A stretch of 64,000 nucleotides of DNA from Tamarix chinensis. Lineage: Eukaryota > Streptophyta > Magnoliopsida > Caryophyllales > Tamaricaceae. The stretch's first letter is position 1, and each line of letters begins with the position of its first letter. This document shows, piece after piece, positions 36,515 to 49,335 of the stretch. The notes under the pieces are model-generated. The model saw nothing but the letters and a program-made list of their open reading frames with translations. It searched no databases and was not told the DNA's origin. Made by a program: the position numbers and the translations under genes. The stretch spans positions 52,574,138-52,638,137 of the forward strand of contig CM060177.1 of the NCBI GenBank assembly GCA_030549775.1, written 5' to 3'.

Positions 36515-38493
36515 TGATGAGTTCATATTTTGACACATTTTATACCCTTATAATCTTAGTTTTTGGTAGTTTATTTAACTAATATAGGGGAATAATTATT
36601 GTTTTAGGCTTAACTGGTAAAAATTGCATAAATTTTATTATTTGAGCTAAAATGATATAAATTAAGTAAATTTAGAATAAAATATTATTTATTAATATTT
36701 ATTGAATTTTATTTTGCAGGTATTATTATTTTTAAATTAAAAAAAAAAGTCGACGTTTGGACCAACGGCCAAAGGCCGAAGGCCCAAACGCCACAAAATG
36801 CAAATCAAACGAGCCGACGAGCGCACAGGTCGAAGGAGCAGAATGTGGGCCACGAGACAAGACAGTGAGGGCTGACGTGTAACGGAAGAGGAGCGTCAGC
36901 CGTCGACAGAAAATTATAAAAAGGAAGAAAGGTGCGCGGCAGAGCAGAGGGCAGGGAGAAGGAGAGCCTTCTCAAGCTCGGGCAGCAGAGCCTGACGAGA
37001 AAGAAAGGAGGCTCGGAGAGAGAGAGCGAGAGCCTTCTTAGGTTCGAGCGACGCAGCGAAGGACGAATAGCAGTGTGCGGCAGAGAAGGGCACGGGGTCC
37101 GAGGCAGCACAGCTCTGTCAGCTGTCAGCAGCGCCGCAAAACAAAAAAAAAGGAGGCTCGGGGGAACAGGGTGAGAGTGTGCAGCGAGGGTTGCCTCTGC
37201 CAAGAGGTCCCACACAAAAAGAAACAGTGCGGCAGAGGAGGACGAGCGCAGCACGGGAGCCTTCAAGGCTAGACGCTGAGGAGAGAGCCGTCAGGCTCTG
37301 AAACCGAGACTGAGCGCAGCCGTCAGCGTCAGCTGAAGGAAAAGAAAAAGAAAAAAAGAAATTCTTGCACAGAAAGTAAGGCACGAAAAGGAAGAGAGAA
37401 TAAGAAGAAAATTTATACCGGTAGAATTTATTTCAGATAAAATTAATTTTTATCTGAATAAATTCTTGATCTTTAATTCAAAATTAATTCCGGTTATTTA
37501 TTTCTCTTATTTTTAATTTATATTTTAGATATATATTTCTGTGTAATTAATTCTTTAATTATGGTTGGCTGATTATTTATTGTTAGGGAATAATTTGAAA
37601 CCCTAGATTATGATTTGAATTATAATTTTATTTTCTTTGTTTCGTGAGATTGTTTCTTGACTCTATATTAATTGCTATCGTTTATATATATAGTTCTGTC
37701 CAGTATAGTTTATTTGGTGCATGCCTTGTTCTGGTTCCTCATAAGTGACAGTATGTAGGATTATTTGCCTGCGAGGTGGCCATCTAAATATACTAGAATT
37801 TATATGTATAAATTGCAGCTAGGTTAGATAACAATTCACTTAATCGTTTTGTGATTCTAACCGAAGTGGTAAAACGTTTCGATACGTGCGGGTCAAGGAT
37901 AGGAAATACAGCTAGACATGCGTTTTGTACTAGTATGGGTACTTAGATTGACAGCCTTCCACTTACACTAATGCATTTACTATTAAATATCTAGTTAAAT
38001 ATAGAGCCGCTTGTTGCTGCTATACTGCTAGTATTTAATAGGGTTAATATAGGCACGTGGTCGTATTAATTAATTAAGGGAAGTAATATAAGGTGTATAG
38101 ACCTGCATTTGGTGTGCAACTTGGTCGATCTCTTTCTCACGATTAAAATTGACTTAAAAATAAATATTATATTTTCAACCTAATCTAGTGGTGGATTTTT
38201 ATTTCCCTAACATATATTTCATATCTGCGGTTTCTCGTTATTTTCATTATTAGTTTGTTTTATTTTATTCATTTCATTATTTTTATTTTATTATTTTGAT
38301 AAACCCCCATTAGTATTTTTATTATTTATTTCTTTTAGGTTATTTAGTGTTTTATTTTATTTATAGTTTAAGCTAGTTAATTAGAGGTGAGCCCTCTCAA
38401 TCCCCGGCTAGAACGATACCCTTATTTACCAGTGCTACAATTGACAACAAGAGGGTTTAAATTGCGTGCCGGCTACGGTCGCACCAATTTTTG
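36515..38493 (+). mobile_element. Athila/Tat-like LTR F2, nested in G
   Basis: It starts TGATGAGTTCATATTTTGAC at 36515. TGATCAG lies on both sides (36508-36514 and 38494-38500), and the host unit G reads on across it, since the sequence after 38500 matches the D segment at 19365. The real target duplication is probably 5 bp of this. It has a TATA box, a GC-rich leader (36740-37400) and the end block GAGGTGAGCCCTCTCAAT (38384-38401). It carries no coding domain and is probably a solo LTR. The 153-codon minus frame in the leader is not supported as a gene. Confidence 0.6.
36914..36922 (+). promoter_or_regulatory. TATA box of LTR F2
   Basis: TTATAAAAAGG about 400 bp inside the element, directly before a purine-rich leader. 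Position and sequence fit an LTR promoter. Confidence 0.5.
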
Positions 38494-38999
38494 TGATCAG
38501 ACTCCAAATTGCCTACTCTCTCAAGCCAAGCCTTCAACCCAAAAATAATATCCGATCTCAAACCTACAAAAGAGGTCTGTTCCCCACCATTAGTAGATCA
38601 TCACAGGACCCATTCAACCAAGGTAGTATCATTACGGATCCAGTACTGAGTAAATCCCACTATCCTATCTTATGGGAGAGACATAAATTACAATATCAAG
38701 TGCATATTGAATTATGGTGCATTACGCTGATACAATATTATGCATACTCAATACCCACATCATAAACCCTACTATACACATATAACAGCATGTGAAACAT
38801 ATGTAACATCCTTCTTAAACATGTAAGTGTGGTATGACGGAAATGTAAAGTAGCTCATGCTCTTGAGGTAGGAATAATCCATATTATTGAAAACTCATTA
38901 TATGACCACACAATTTCAAATGCAAACAACTTAATCCAATAAGAGATTCAAATAAACCAACCAGGCATTTATAGACAATTCCAAACCAAACCAATCGGG

Positions 39000-39275
39000 C
39001 ATTTAGCCCCCTAACATTACTCAAGGACATGCTCAATATTACATAGGGATATGCTCAGCCCCAGACATTACTCAGGGACATGCTCTACCCCTAGAAATTA
39101 TTCAGGGACATGTCCAGCCCTGGACATTACTCGGGGATATGTCCAGCTCCAGACATTACTCGGGGACATGTCCAGCCATGGACATTACTCAAGGAAATAC
39201 TTAGCCCTGAGCATTACTCAAGGACATGCTTAGCTCCGAGTATTACTCAGGGACATGTCCAGCCCCGAGCATGAT
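39000..39275 (-). repeat. 29-30-bp minisatellite in G
   Basis: About nine copies of ACATTACTCRGGGACATG followed by YCCAGCCCCG, including the halves CATTACTCGGGGACATGTC. No other unit in the window has it. Confidence 0.85.
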
Positions 39276-40359
39276 TCAAACCCATTCACTAATTTATTAC
39301 TCTGAGAGGCATTAAATTATCAACATTCATTCATATCAATTCATAATGTACCATGCAGTTAGAAAACCATAAAGTGTGCTCCATCTCTTGGCTAACAATT
39401 CATACCACATATTAAGATGCTTTTCAGTTAATTAATCAAGATATATAAATTACAATTTTTAACATGTCTTCCACTTATCCATGCTTGAAGGTAACAAGCT
39501 TAACATGCTTTATTACTTAATCATGCTTGTAACATGCTCTTTTACTCAATCATACTCTAAACAGAAAATGCAATTCCATTCCAATACATGTAAGCACATT
39601 CTTTTACATTTTTCCTCCTCAAATGAGTCAAATAGTCATATTGTGCATATTTTTACCCTAACATACTCAACAATAAGCCAAAGTATGACTTACTTAAGCC
39701 TCATGATTATATAAAGCATTATACAAGCCATATTATATGTTTGACATACCAATTCATGTGAGTCACACAACTTTCACCTCTTAACACACATACATAATGG
39801 TCCATCCTCATGAAAAATCCATAAGTGGAGGTAAGTAGAGACTTACCTAGGTCCGAAGCTAGCTAAGCGAGATAAGAAGGAGAGGGAGATCACTAGCTCA
39901 AAGATCCATAATAATACTTTCCTAGATCACTGATAGAAATCAGAACTAGGTTAGAGACTATCTTATCGATCAATAATTCACATATTATAATTAAATTAAC
40001 ATAGGAGACACAAAAGATCTTTCTTGAAAAATGTATCTAAAACCTACGACTCGTAAGCATAACTCTATTAAGATTTAAAATTAAACATTAACCAAATCGG
40101 GTTTAACACATATCACTTGGGACATTTCAAATTAATTTGGAAAGCCGAGGAAAGAAAAATAGATTATAAGTTAATTTTATTGAAAATGACTAACTCATTA
40201 GGTTTTACAACCAAAAAAGACAAACCAACCATTTTTAGAGAACCAATCCAACCAGATAAGGTAAAAAAATAATTCAAATAAATTTTAAATCAAAGTTGGC
40301 AATTGATTAGGTAAAAGATGTAGAGCACAATAAATTTTATAAAACCATCTCCAACAGTT

Positions 40360-41285
40360 AGGGTTTTAATGCCCGAACTATGAACTGACTAATTAACTTT
40401 TATTATCTCAAATTGATAGCTTAAGAGTATAATTAAACTAATTTTAAATAAATCTAGATAATCATTTTCAATGAAATAATCTTTCGAGCAGCCAAATCAA
40501 AATAATCGGTTTTCGAAATTAGGGTTTTAAAGCCCAGGACACAAACTCGGATAATTGAAATCAATTAATTCCAATTAAAGATGTTATAATGCAATTAAGA
40601 CCATTTCAACTATTTCTATAAATTCAATTTCAGGCAAACAACTATATAAATAACAAATTTCATAATTTCAATTAAAATCTAGGGTTTTAGGCCAAAAAAT
40701 GCAATTCAGTTGAATTCTATTAATTTAATTACATTGGATGTTTAAACATTGCAATTAGACATATTTTATAACATATTATATAATCAATTGATCAAACCCA
40801 ATGAAAGAAATACCCAATTCAACACTATTAGGGTTTTTGAGCCTGAAATGTAAATTTGGTCAAATATTGCTAAAATATTTAAATTGATGGTTCAGAATTG
40901 CAATTAAATGTATTCTAATATGAATTATATAATCAATTGAATAAAAAACCTAATTACGTAATCTAATTTAGACCTACAAGAGTTTTGACCTAAAAAATCC
41001 AATTCCGACCAATTAAACACAATTTTCCCAAATCAACACTTCCAATATGAAATTTCAAAGGATATTATAAAGTTAATTGAGTGAAACAACTAAATTGTGC
41101 AATCCAATTTCATCACACACAGATTTTGACCTAGAAATTCAATTCTGATTACTTCTTCATAGATTTCTCAAGTTGACGATTCCGATATGAAATTAGATAC
41201 ATTTTACAGCATATTGTAAAATCAATTTACCCAAAATAGCTTAATCATATGAATCCAAAAAATTCAAACATAACTCGGCCCAAAA
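40360..41285 (-). repeat. ~150-bp tandem repeat array in G
   Basis: The phrase 'gggttttnnngcc' recurs at about 40362, 40523, 40683, 40831, 40981 and 41122. Spacing shrinks from 161 to 141 bp along the array. It shares long stretches with the array in H (2140-2640), for example AAATATTTAAATTGATGGTT. Confidence 0.75.
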
Positions 41286-42700
41286 TCTGATTTTCACAAA
41301 TCAACCCAATACACTATAATTAACCACTCTAAATCAATCATACAACATGTATATCCATAATTGCACAATCAATTTAGCTTATCACAAGCTAATTCATACT
41401 CAATTAATCAAAACAAGGGTTAGTGTTTTCAGAAATTTATACCAAATAAAACTAACAAATCGGGACAAGTGGACGCTGGGGAAGCTTCATTGGAGGTCGA
41501 CTGGTGCTCATCGACCATCACCCAAGCTCGCTGTGGCCAGACGACGGTGCAACTTACTGTAGTTTTTGCTCCTATGCAAGGTTGCTTCAGCAGCTCTGCT
41601 TCGATTACTGCTGCGACTGCTGGTTGCTGCGACTGAGATGGTTACGTCATCGGTGGTGGTCGGTTGTGGCTGGTGAGGTTGCTAGTGGCAGTTAACAATA
41701 GAGGAGCTAGAGAGAAGGAAGCAAGTCGGGGTCAGGGTGTAGAGTAGATGAATAGGAAAGAGGAAAAGAAGAAAAAAGAGAGAAGAAGAGAGAAAAGGAA
41801 AAGGAAGAGGGGGAAGGGGAAGGGGTCTATTCAGTTTTTTTTTTGTAATTAAAAATATACCATAAATACTAAACATCTAAAAAATATTATCGGAAGATTT
41901 AATCTAAAATTTATTTAGCGAAAAATTATTTCACAAGCTCCGAAGGCCTAAAATCAATATAAGAACTATATAAAGAATTTCGGAAATGTTTTAAGAAGAA
42001 TTGACCAACGAACGTAAAAATTTACATTGTTTACGAAAATACATCATAAGACCTAGAAATAATATTTAAAAGCATATAATAAAATATTTAAATCAAATTC
42101 TAATTAACCGAGACAAATTTAAATAATTTTTGAAATTAGTTTTCCGCAAACCAAAAAGGGTAAAACGGAAGAAAATTAATTTTAGAAAAAAATCCATAAA
42201 TAAGCTTTGTAGATCTTTTTAATTTAAAAATTTTTGATGATCTTAATGACCTTAGAAATGGATAAATTTAAAGTCGAAAATATTTTCTATGGATAAAATT
42301 ATTAAAATAAATTTAACTATTTTAAACAAAAATTTTATAATTTAAATAATATATATATTATTAACAAAATATAACTCCAAAATAAAGTCGTAATTGCACA
42401 ACGAAGTTATAATAATAAATGAATTTAAAATATTAAAAATTAAAATAGAAGGAAGAACGAAAATACATATTTTTAACCAAAAATCGAAATCATATGAATG
42501 TAATTCAATCATGGTCGTGAACGAATTCATCTAGAATGATCCACAATGAGAATGATTAATCAAATTCAAATGTGAAGTCGAAATTATCAAAAAATCCATA
42601 AAATGAATTGAAATTAAAATAATTAAATGTTTACATCAAATTATGCTAATAAAATCATTAAACTTAATCAAATTGGATTTCAAAAATACAGAGTATTACA

Positions 42701-44505
42701 GGAAGAGGGCTTCCATGTTGGTGAGGATGCTATAATAATCATCTACGGATAAACCAAAGAATGCTAAACCCTCTCCTTCCCATGCACTGTCCTATGTAGA
42801 GGCAAAAGCTAATCATAATTATAAATTGAGGGTGATTTAAACCATAGGAATGGAGGACATTTGATTGGTGATTTAAAACTTACACTTATGGGATTTATTA
42901 ATCTTCCAACAGTTTTGTCTCCTAAAGCTAACATAATTGAGTTTAAAGTTGCAACTAAGGTTTATAATATTCAATAGGGATAGGATAAGGAGTTTCTGAA
43001 TCTAATAATGATTGTTATGCCAAATCCCATGATGGCTATAGGGGTCTTGGAAAGATAGACTTGTGTAGACCTATATCCCTAATTCTTTTTTAACACTCCA
43101 TTATGAAGCACTAGATGTGGTTAGCAGCAAGGTAATGTACGCCCTTGATTTAGAGGACATAAAATAAGAGATTCATCAATGGGAGAACTCAGTTATAGGT
43201 TTGGTGTATGGTGTAAAACCGAGTTTTTCCTAGGTAGAGTAATTCGTGAATTCCTAGTGGTCACGTTTTACCTTTTCTCGCATCTATTCTCATGAGGAAG
43301 GGTATTACGTGTTCCAATTTTTATGTCAAGTGGATTGTCTTTAGATTCTTTATCATTCATATTAGGCAATATTAGGGCGACTATTGTCACTAAAAAAAAT
43401 GGTAAAAGGCTTTGTACTTAACCATAATGAATTTTAGCTCATTCACACCTGGATTATACTTCCCCATCTTCCCTTCGATATGTGGCCAACCTCTTCAATT
43501 AGTAAAAGTTCTAGTAATATAAGCAAACCTATAACTATGGTTGGAGTGAATACAAATAAGGAACACATATCTTATGCCCAGGTTATGGTAGAGGTGGACA
43601 TGCAATGAGTTATCCTAGATTTTTTCATGATTAACATTCCTCATATAACTCTAGTAAAAAAATAGGTAACTTAAGAATATATGCTAAAGTTCTACCTCTT
43701 ATGTAACAAACCAAGTCATCTCACTAACTAATGCTCAATAAAGGGACCTATTAGTATTATCACTATGAGAAGGAAGGATTGGTTCATTGTGCATGATAGA
43801 AAGAAACTATCAGATATATGATTGGTGATAGATAGGGGAGATGTATTTGTGAAGAGAGAAAACCTGATGTTTATACTAAGCATCCTAGTTTATCCCAAGC
43901 TTCCATGTTTAATCCCTAAAATGGGGCTAATAACTTAGGGCTGCACTGGTCTCCATCTTCTATTAATCTATTGGAGGATGAAACTGAATTGGTGGAATCA
44001 TGTCACCAACCATGGATGCCTGTGTTTAGAGGTAGAAGTGTGGCTTAAGAGGAGTCTTGCTCGACCTTGGACATTCACTTATCATGGTTATTTCTAGCTC
44101 AAAAATTAGAGGGTTGAGCCACCCTCATAAAGAAAAAGAGGTTCATGATTGGTTGTTTCCTAATAAATTAAGTATAGTAGCTTAGGTGGAGACAGAGGAG
44201 TTGGAGTTGGGCTAATAAATACACTCACCGTATATGGGAGAATATGGGTAGGATGGAATCCTAGTAAGTGGAAGATCAAGTAGGTAACTAGTTGTGATCA
44301 AGGCGTATAGGTGAAGGTTCTGAATGTAAGGCAATCAAATGTAGTTTCATTTGTGCAATGCTTATAGCCATAACACAATGAGTAGTAAGCTGGGATTATG
44401 GTAGTGGCTTAAGCAAAACATTATTAAGAATGCCATTTACTGATTAATAAGGTATTTCAGCATTATTTTACACTAGGATTAGAAGGTACAAGGTTTTCTA
44501 TATGA
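42701..44505 (+). pseudogene. LINE (non-LTR) ORF1 with DUF4283 and CCHC region, start of endonuclease
   Basis: A frame-shifted ORF runs from about 42730. ENSVIGLVYGVKPSF (about 43180-43224) and a YYVFQF stretch near 43304 fit the DUF4283 fold of plant LINE ORF1. LPHLPFDMWP (43458-43488), PITMVGVNTNKEHISYAQVM (43528-43587) and a LCNKPSHLTN CCHC-type knuckle remnant (43700-43730) follow. ORF2 starts with the endonuclease: RIWVGWNPSKWK (44243-44276), KVLNVRQS near 44316 and YGHNTMSS near 44372-44395. These are typical of L1-like plant LINEs. ORF1 binds RNA and the endonuclease would nick target DNA, but stops make this copy inactive. It is cut at 44505 by J. Confidence 0.75.
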
Positions 44506-46209
44506 CGATGCAAGAGAAAACACTCAAGAATTTTATTTCATAATTATGGAACCAGTTATTCTATAATTGGAAAGTGTCCCCCAAAGATTTAAAGACCAAC
44601 AGATGGTTACGTAGTTAGAAATGTAATAAACAAGCAACTAAGTGTTATGTGCATGTGTATGGCATCAATAGAATGAGTTAACATGTACATAGGGAGTTTA
44701 TTTTTAGACTTTTCAAGCACGAATATTAATATTAGCTACTTAATTAATTATGTAGTAGAGTTGGATAATAGGTAAAGTATAAAGTTAGCATAAAAGTAGT
44801 ATAATATATTTTAGGTTGGAATATTTTGAATTATGCTTTTAGCTAGTGCTAGAATGGATATAAGAAACTAGAGAAGGCATGAGTATGATACATTGAAGTT
44901 GAAGACCAATATTGAAGTTGAATACAAGTGAATTTTGTGTGAGTTCAATTCAAGTTAATCAAATCTATGTGAACAATCTAGCTTGAAAGTTTTAATCTCT
45001 TCATTTGTGTGAATTAGAGATTAATTCATATCTTTTCTACTCTCCTTAATCCTTATTTTCCATCCATAAATGTCATCCAAATCCCACTCTAATTCGAAGT
45101 TAAGTAAATCTATAATTTATTTTACATATTAGAAACCCTAAACTACCATTCCAAACCTTACAACCTTTCATCTGAACCAAACAACACTTTATCTTTTCTA
45201 TTTGAATCAAACCCTAACCCATTAACTCATTCGAGTCATCACCATCAAATCATATCTATTTTATTTGAATAATCACCACCATCTTTCTATTTTATTCTAA
45301 TGTGTTAAACCTAATACACCATAACTGAGTCTTATTGATATGAATCTTAAAAATTTATACTTAATTAATTTTGATAATTGCTCTGAATTTATTGTTACTT
45401 ATAATTGTTTGTCTTATTTGTGTGAATAAATAGGAAATTGATGCTGCACATGGATTCTGTGGATTTTGGCTGCAGCTGTTGGAGTGTTGCAGATTATGTA
45501 ATTTTTGTTAATTATGTGTAATCCTATGTGATGCATTCACTGGTCGAATTGGCTAATGGAAATTAGGTTGGTTGTATAATCCGCCACCCGGTCCATAATA
45601 ATGGATTAGTTGGATTGTGGATTAATCAATCCTTAATAGCCATGATTAGCTAGAGTTAATTTAGCTGATGGGAATTAATGTCTAAATATTATCTTGTAAT
45701 TTGGGGGAGATTTTGATGTATTTTTTTGGGCTGGTCGAGTGTCTATCTTCGACCCATATTTCAACCATTTCCTGATTGTGTTGTTGGGCTGTATTGTGCG
45801 TTTGGGCTGGTTGTATGGTGTATTTTTATACGGTCTGTATACTTATATAAATAGGCCATATACATTGTATACCGGCAGAACTTTTGGACTGAAATACGAA
45901 ACTCTCTTGATTTCTCTCGATCCTTCTCTCGTGATCTCTCTCTCTCTCTCGGCGAACCTCTCACTCGCTTCTTCTCTGCTGTGTCTGTTCTCTTTCTTTG
46001 ATTAATCTTGATCGTTCTTTCTTCGAATTCAGTTGCCGTTGTAAAACTGTGCCTCTGAATCTTTGGATCTTCCTTTGAGAGTTTTCCTTAGGCTGAATCC
46101 GGCGAATTAAACCCTGCGCTTGATTAATTTCTTTGATCTTTTTGTGAAACCCTAACAGGTTTCCATCACTTCCATCACAATTGAGAAATCTATCCTCCCA
46201 CACACATCA
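44506..46209 (+). repeat. 5' LTR of J (with a nested insertion)
   Basis: It starts CGATGCAAGAGAAAACACTC (the 3' LTR has TGACACAGGAACAAACACTC) and ends CTCCCACACACATCA at 46209. It is collinear with 56665-57657 except for the insertion at 45336-46157. Many substitutions separate the two LTRs, so the element is old. Confidence 0.8.
45336..46157 (+). mobile_element. Solo-LTR-like insertion inside the 5' LTR of J
   Basis: This ~820-bp segment has no counterpart in the 3' LTR of J. It begins TGATATGAATC and ends ...AACCCTAACA. It contains a TATA box (TATATAAATAGG, 45844-45855) followed by a CTCT-rich leader (45900-45990), the layout of an LTR. No matching 5-bp target duplication could be fixed, so the ends are uncertain by about 10 bp. 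Confidence 0.55.
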
Positions 46210-46213
46210 ATTT

Positions 46214-46226
46214 TGGTACAAAAGCC
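46214..46226 (+). other. Primer binding site of J (initiator-Met tRNA type)
   Basis: TGGTACAAAAGCC lies 4 bases after the 5' LTR end. The canonical plant site complementary to initiator tRNA-Met is TGGTATCAGAGCC, so this is a decayed match in the right place. Confidence 0.7.
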
Positions 46227-46329
46227 ATAGGTTGGTGGTATTACAATCAAGATTCAATATTCCCTTCAAGATTCTTCAATATTCATCAAGAAAGTATCCC
46301 ATCTTCCAGAATATCTAAAATTTTATCAA

Positions 46330-46474
46330 GAAAACAGAAAAGGGTCATGTACTTAAGGGTGTGTTTGGGAGAGTTACATTCGGTTGGTAAGGAGGAAGGA
46401 TGGAGAACCAAGGAATGACTTGAGGGATATTCTCAAGACCTTAATGGATGAAATCAAGGAGGTTAAATTATATG
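46330..46474 (+). pseudogene. Start of gag of J
   Basis: After the leader, RNDLRDILKTLMDEIKEV is readable at about 46411-46464, a charged helical N-terminus usual for such gag proteins. It is cut by the insertion of unit I. Confidence 0.5.
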
Positions 46475-47212
46475 TGCAGAGAATAGCGGAAAATTTACTA
46501 CTGAAAAATTTTGTTTAATTAAAAGGAAATTAGCGGAAGCAAATTAATAAACCGTAAACTTTGGGATATTACCGCCATACTTAGCACCAGACCGATTCAT
46601 TCCTACTGTTCTAGTACCAAGTGTTAAGGCTAAAAGAGTCAAACACAATTTACGAGAAATTCAAACATATTTAAATCAGAGTAGCGCAAGTAAACATTTT
46701 ATAAGAGTATAATCCACTGGTGGTGGTTGTAGAACAACAAATACATAGAAACTGTGAATTCAAAGGAGATGGAGTATAACCCTTATAGTTTTGAATAGTT
46801 CCATATGCTCTTTCCTGATAACCCACTTGAGTAACACCGAATACGACTTGCAAGGGGTATTGCCCATTGAATAGGCAAGGGCCCCATGAATGGAACCCTT
46901 TAGTACTACGGTACTGAGTAACCCTTTAAAAATGCACTTAAAAGTAGCCATGCAATGTAACACATGTTATACAACTATGTCCATACATAACAACAGGTGT
47001 AAACATAATATTCAAATCCATACATTCACATATTCAAAAGGTCAATTAGATTTTAATGGTGTACACATAACATTCACTTTCGTACATTCACATACTTAAC
47101 AAGTCAACCAAATATTAAGGCCATACTGAATAATTGATACTTTTAAGGCCTTAAGGCCATCAGTCCATCATTAATCGATCATCTCGGATGATAATCTCCA
47201 TGAGAGTGCAGG

Positions 47213-47575
47213 AACCTCACTATTATAGCTGGTGGATCGGTCACTTATAGGGCATAATGCACCTAACTACTATTATATGCCGGTGGATCGGTCTCCTGGG
47301 CAAAGCGCTCTTGGCCACTATTATGCCGGTGGATCGGTTTGGCCCGGACTCTTATGGCATTCCATTGTAAGTACTTAGTGTCCTTTACTCGTCTTAACAA
47401 ATTAGGGTTTGATTTATTGAGCTCAGGATCCCCCACTATTATTGCCGGTGGGCCGATCATTTGCGAGACGATGTCCATACCACTATTATTCGCTGGTGGA
47501 TCGGTCACTTATAGGGAAAAACGCACCTAACCACTATTCCTAACCGGTGGATCGGCTGGACCCGGCTCAATAATC
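47213..47575 (-). repeat. 49-bp hairpin repeat of unit I
   Basis: Boxes near 47230, 47277, 47318, 47440, 47488 and 47535 in two groups of three, the same higher-order layout as C. The spacer TAGGGCATAATGCACCTA can pair AGG.GCA with TGCCCT on the minus strand. Confidence 0.75.
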
Positions 47576-48532
47576 TTCCACTTTACATGATTAGTAATTT
47601 ATCGTGTCTTATTCAACAGGTTCTGCCCTAGACATGTATGGCTAACTCTAGCTATATTTATCCTCCTAAAAGGGCCCGTCCCATATCTTGAGACTCGGCG
47701 CCTCCTAACTCACCCCAACATCCTTCCTGTAACCCACTTACTTATACCAGAAACCCGACTCCCATGTGTGGGGGTTGAGGCCCAAACTTTGTACCCTCAA
47801 AATCCACTCACTACCTTACCCTTAGATTTTCTCCAGAAAGCCTAATTTGGGCCTATGGGCCCATCCTTCTCTACCTCAAACGACCCAACTATTTTAAAAC
47901 CCCACACGTCATGACCCTTATATTCCACCCTCACTTTGTGTCCCAATCATTCTCTCTTATTTTTATTATATTTCTTTTTCATCTACTACCAACTCAAATT
48001 AGGGTTTCTTTTAAACCCTAGCTTGGTCTCCTATGCACTCTTACACTATCCCACATATTATTTTTTGCCCGAAGCCCCTAGACATCCAAATGATGCTTCT
48101 ATTACCTTCCTCACGCCCCAAGGCAACTTTCCATAAGTAAGGTTTGCCCCCATGCGGACTCTAACCATCCCATGCAAACCCTCACTTCTCCCACTCTTGG
48201 ATTGTGGATTATTTAGGTCATTCTTACCTACACTAGCCAACTTACTTCCCCTTGGTTATCTTTCTCTCCCATTACTCCTTCTTATTCCTCCATCCCACAT
48301 CACCACATTAATTATCGTAGCATGAATGTCCTAAAGGGCCACATCACATCACATCATAACTCATAGCATATCCGTATCAACACATACTAAAAGAGGACAC
48401 ATAAACACACCTCAGTTCCAAGCCACGCCACACATGAAACAGTTATGGTAATAGTATATAGAACACGCCATATAATTATATGGGACACCCAAGGCATGTA
48501 GGACACATAACACACATTCGGCTTTAGCTACA

Positions 48533-48592
48533 CCCTTACTCAATTTAAGTTACCGAGCTATCTCCCACACTTATTAGGCCACTAAACACCCT
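48533..48592 (-). other. Degenerate hairpin/donor-like module (I)
   Basis: The plus-strand phrase TTAGCTACACCCTTACTC resembles TTAGCTACATCCTTACCT in D and TTAGCTACACCTTTACCT in O. The GGAGC stem is lost here. Confidence 0.4.
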
Positions 48593-48619
48593 TCATAATT
48601 GTTACACTTTATACATTTT

Positions 48620-49335
48620 CCATTTGGTTGGTTAGATTACCACTTTGACCTTTTTCCTTTATTATAATTAATAAATTACCCTTGAGTTGGTAAAATTACC
48701 AAATTACCCCAATTCAATATCCTAATTACCAAATTACCCATTTAGTTGGTTAAATTACCAAATTGCCCCTCACATTTATCATATTCACCATTTTAACCTT
48801 ATCAATTATTATAATTACCAAGTTACTCCTTTCCCAATTTCCACTTTTACCCCTTTTATTTACAAAATTACCATTTTACCCCTTTACCTTCAAATTTACC
48901 ATTTTACCCCTTAACTTCCGAAAATTACCATAACACCCTTTCACTTATAAAATTATGATTTTTTCCTTAACTACGAAATTACCATTTTACCTCTTTTAAT
49001 TTCCAAATTACCCTTTTGCTCTTTAATCACAAAATTACCATTTTACCCTTTAATTACAAAATTACCATTTACCCTTTTATTATGAAATTACTATTTTTCC
49101 CTTTAATTAAAAAATTACCATTTTACTCCCCTTAATTCCAAAATTACCAATTTTCCCCTTTTCATTTACAATTTACTACTTTACCCTTTCTACTTCCAAA
49201 GTTACCAATTTATCCATTAATTCCAAAATTACCCTTTTACGCTTTAATTACCAAATTACCACTTTTCCCTTTCCTCCAAAATTACCATAATACCCTTTTT
49301 AATTTAAAGTTACCATTTTTCCCCTTAGTACGCCA
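48620..49335 (-). repeat. Degenerate 'AAATTACCATTTTACCCC' minisatellite in I
   Basis: About 28 imperfect copies of AAATTACCATTTTACCCCTT, 22-30 bp each, over 700 bp. It replaces the (ATT)n tract present at the equivalent place in A, B, C and D. Confidence 0.85.

Larger units (their letters stand above)
36102..42700 (-). mobile_element. Giant LTR unit G, interrupted by F2
   Basis: On the plus strand it begins TGTAACACCCCCAAATTTTA at 36102 and ends GAGTATTACA at 42700. The right-end block (36102-36250) is very close to that of D, and 38560-38620 matches the D segment at 19410-19470 (AGAGGTCTG...CCCCACCAT). Farther in it has a 29-bp minisatellite, a ~150-bp array and a GC-rich block (41470-41830) equivalent to H. 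Without F2 it is about 4.6 kb. Flanking pentamers ATAAG and GGAAG match only 3 of 5. Confidence 0.65.

Noticed and set aside
36805..37266. 153-codon minus-strand frame
   Set aside because: It is antisense to the GC-rich leader of LTR F2, low in complexity, and not conserved in F1.
39000..39275. CRISPR-like array (29-30-bp repeats)
   Set aside because: The repeats are contiguous with no unique spacers and lie inside a plant LTR; it is a minisatellite.
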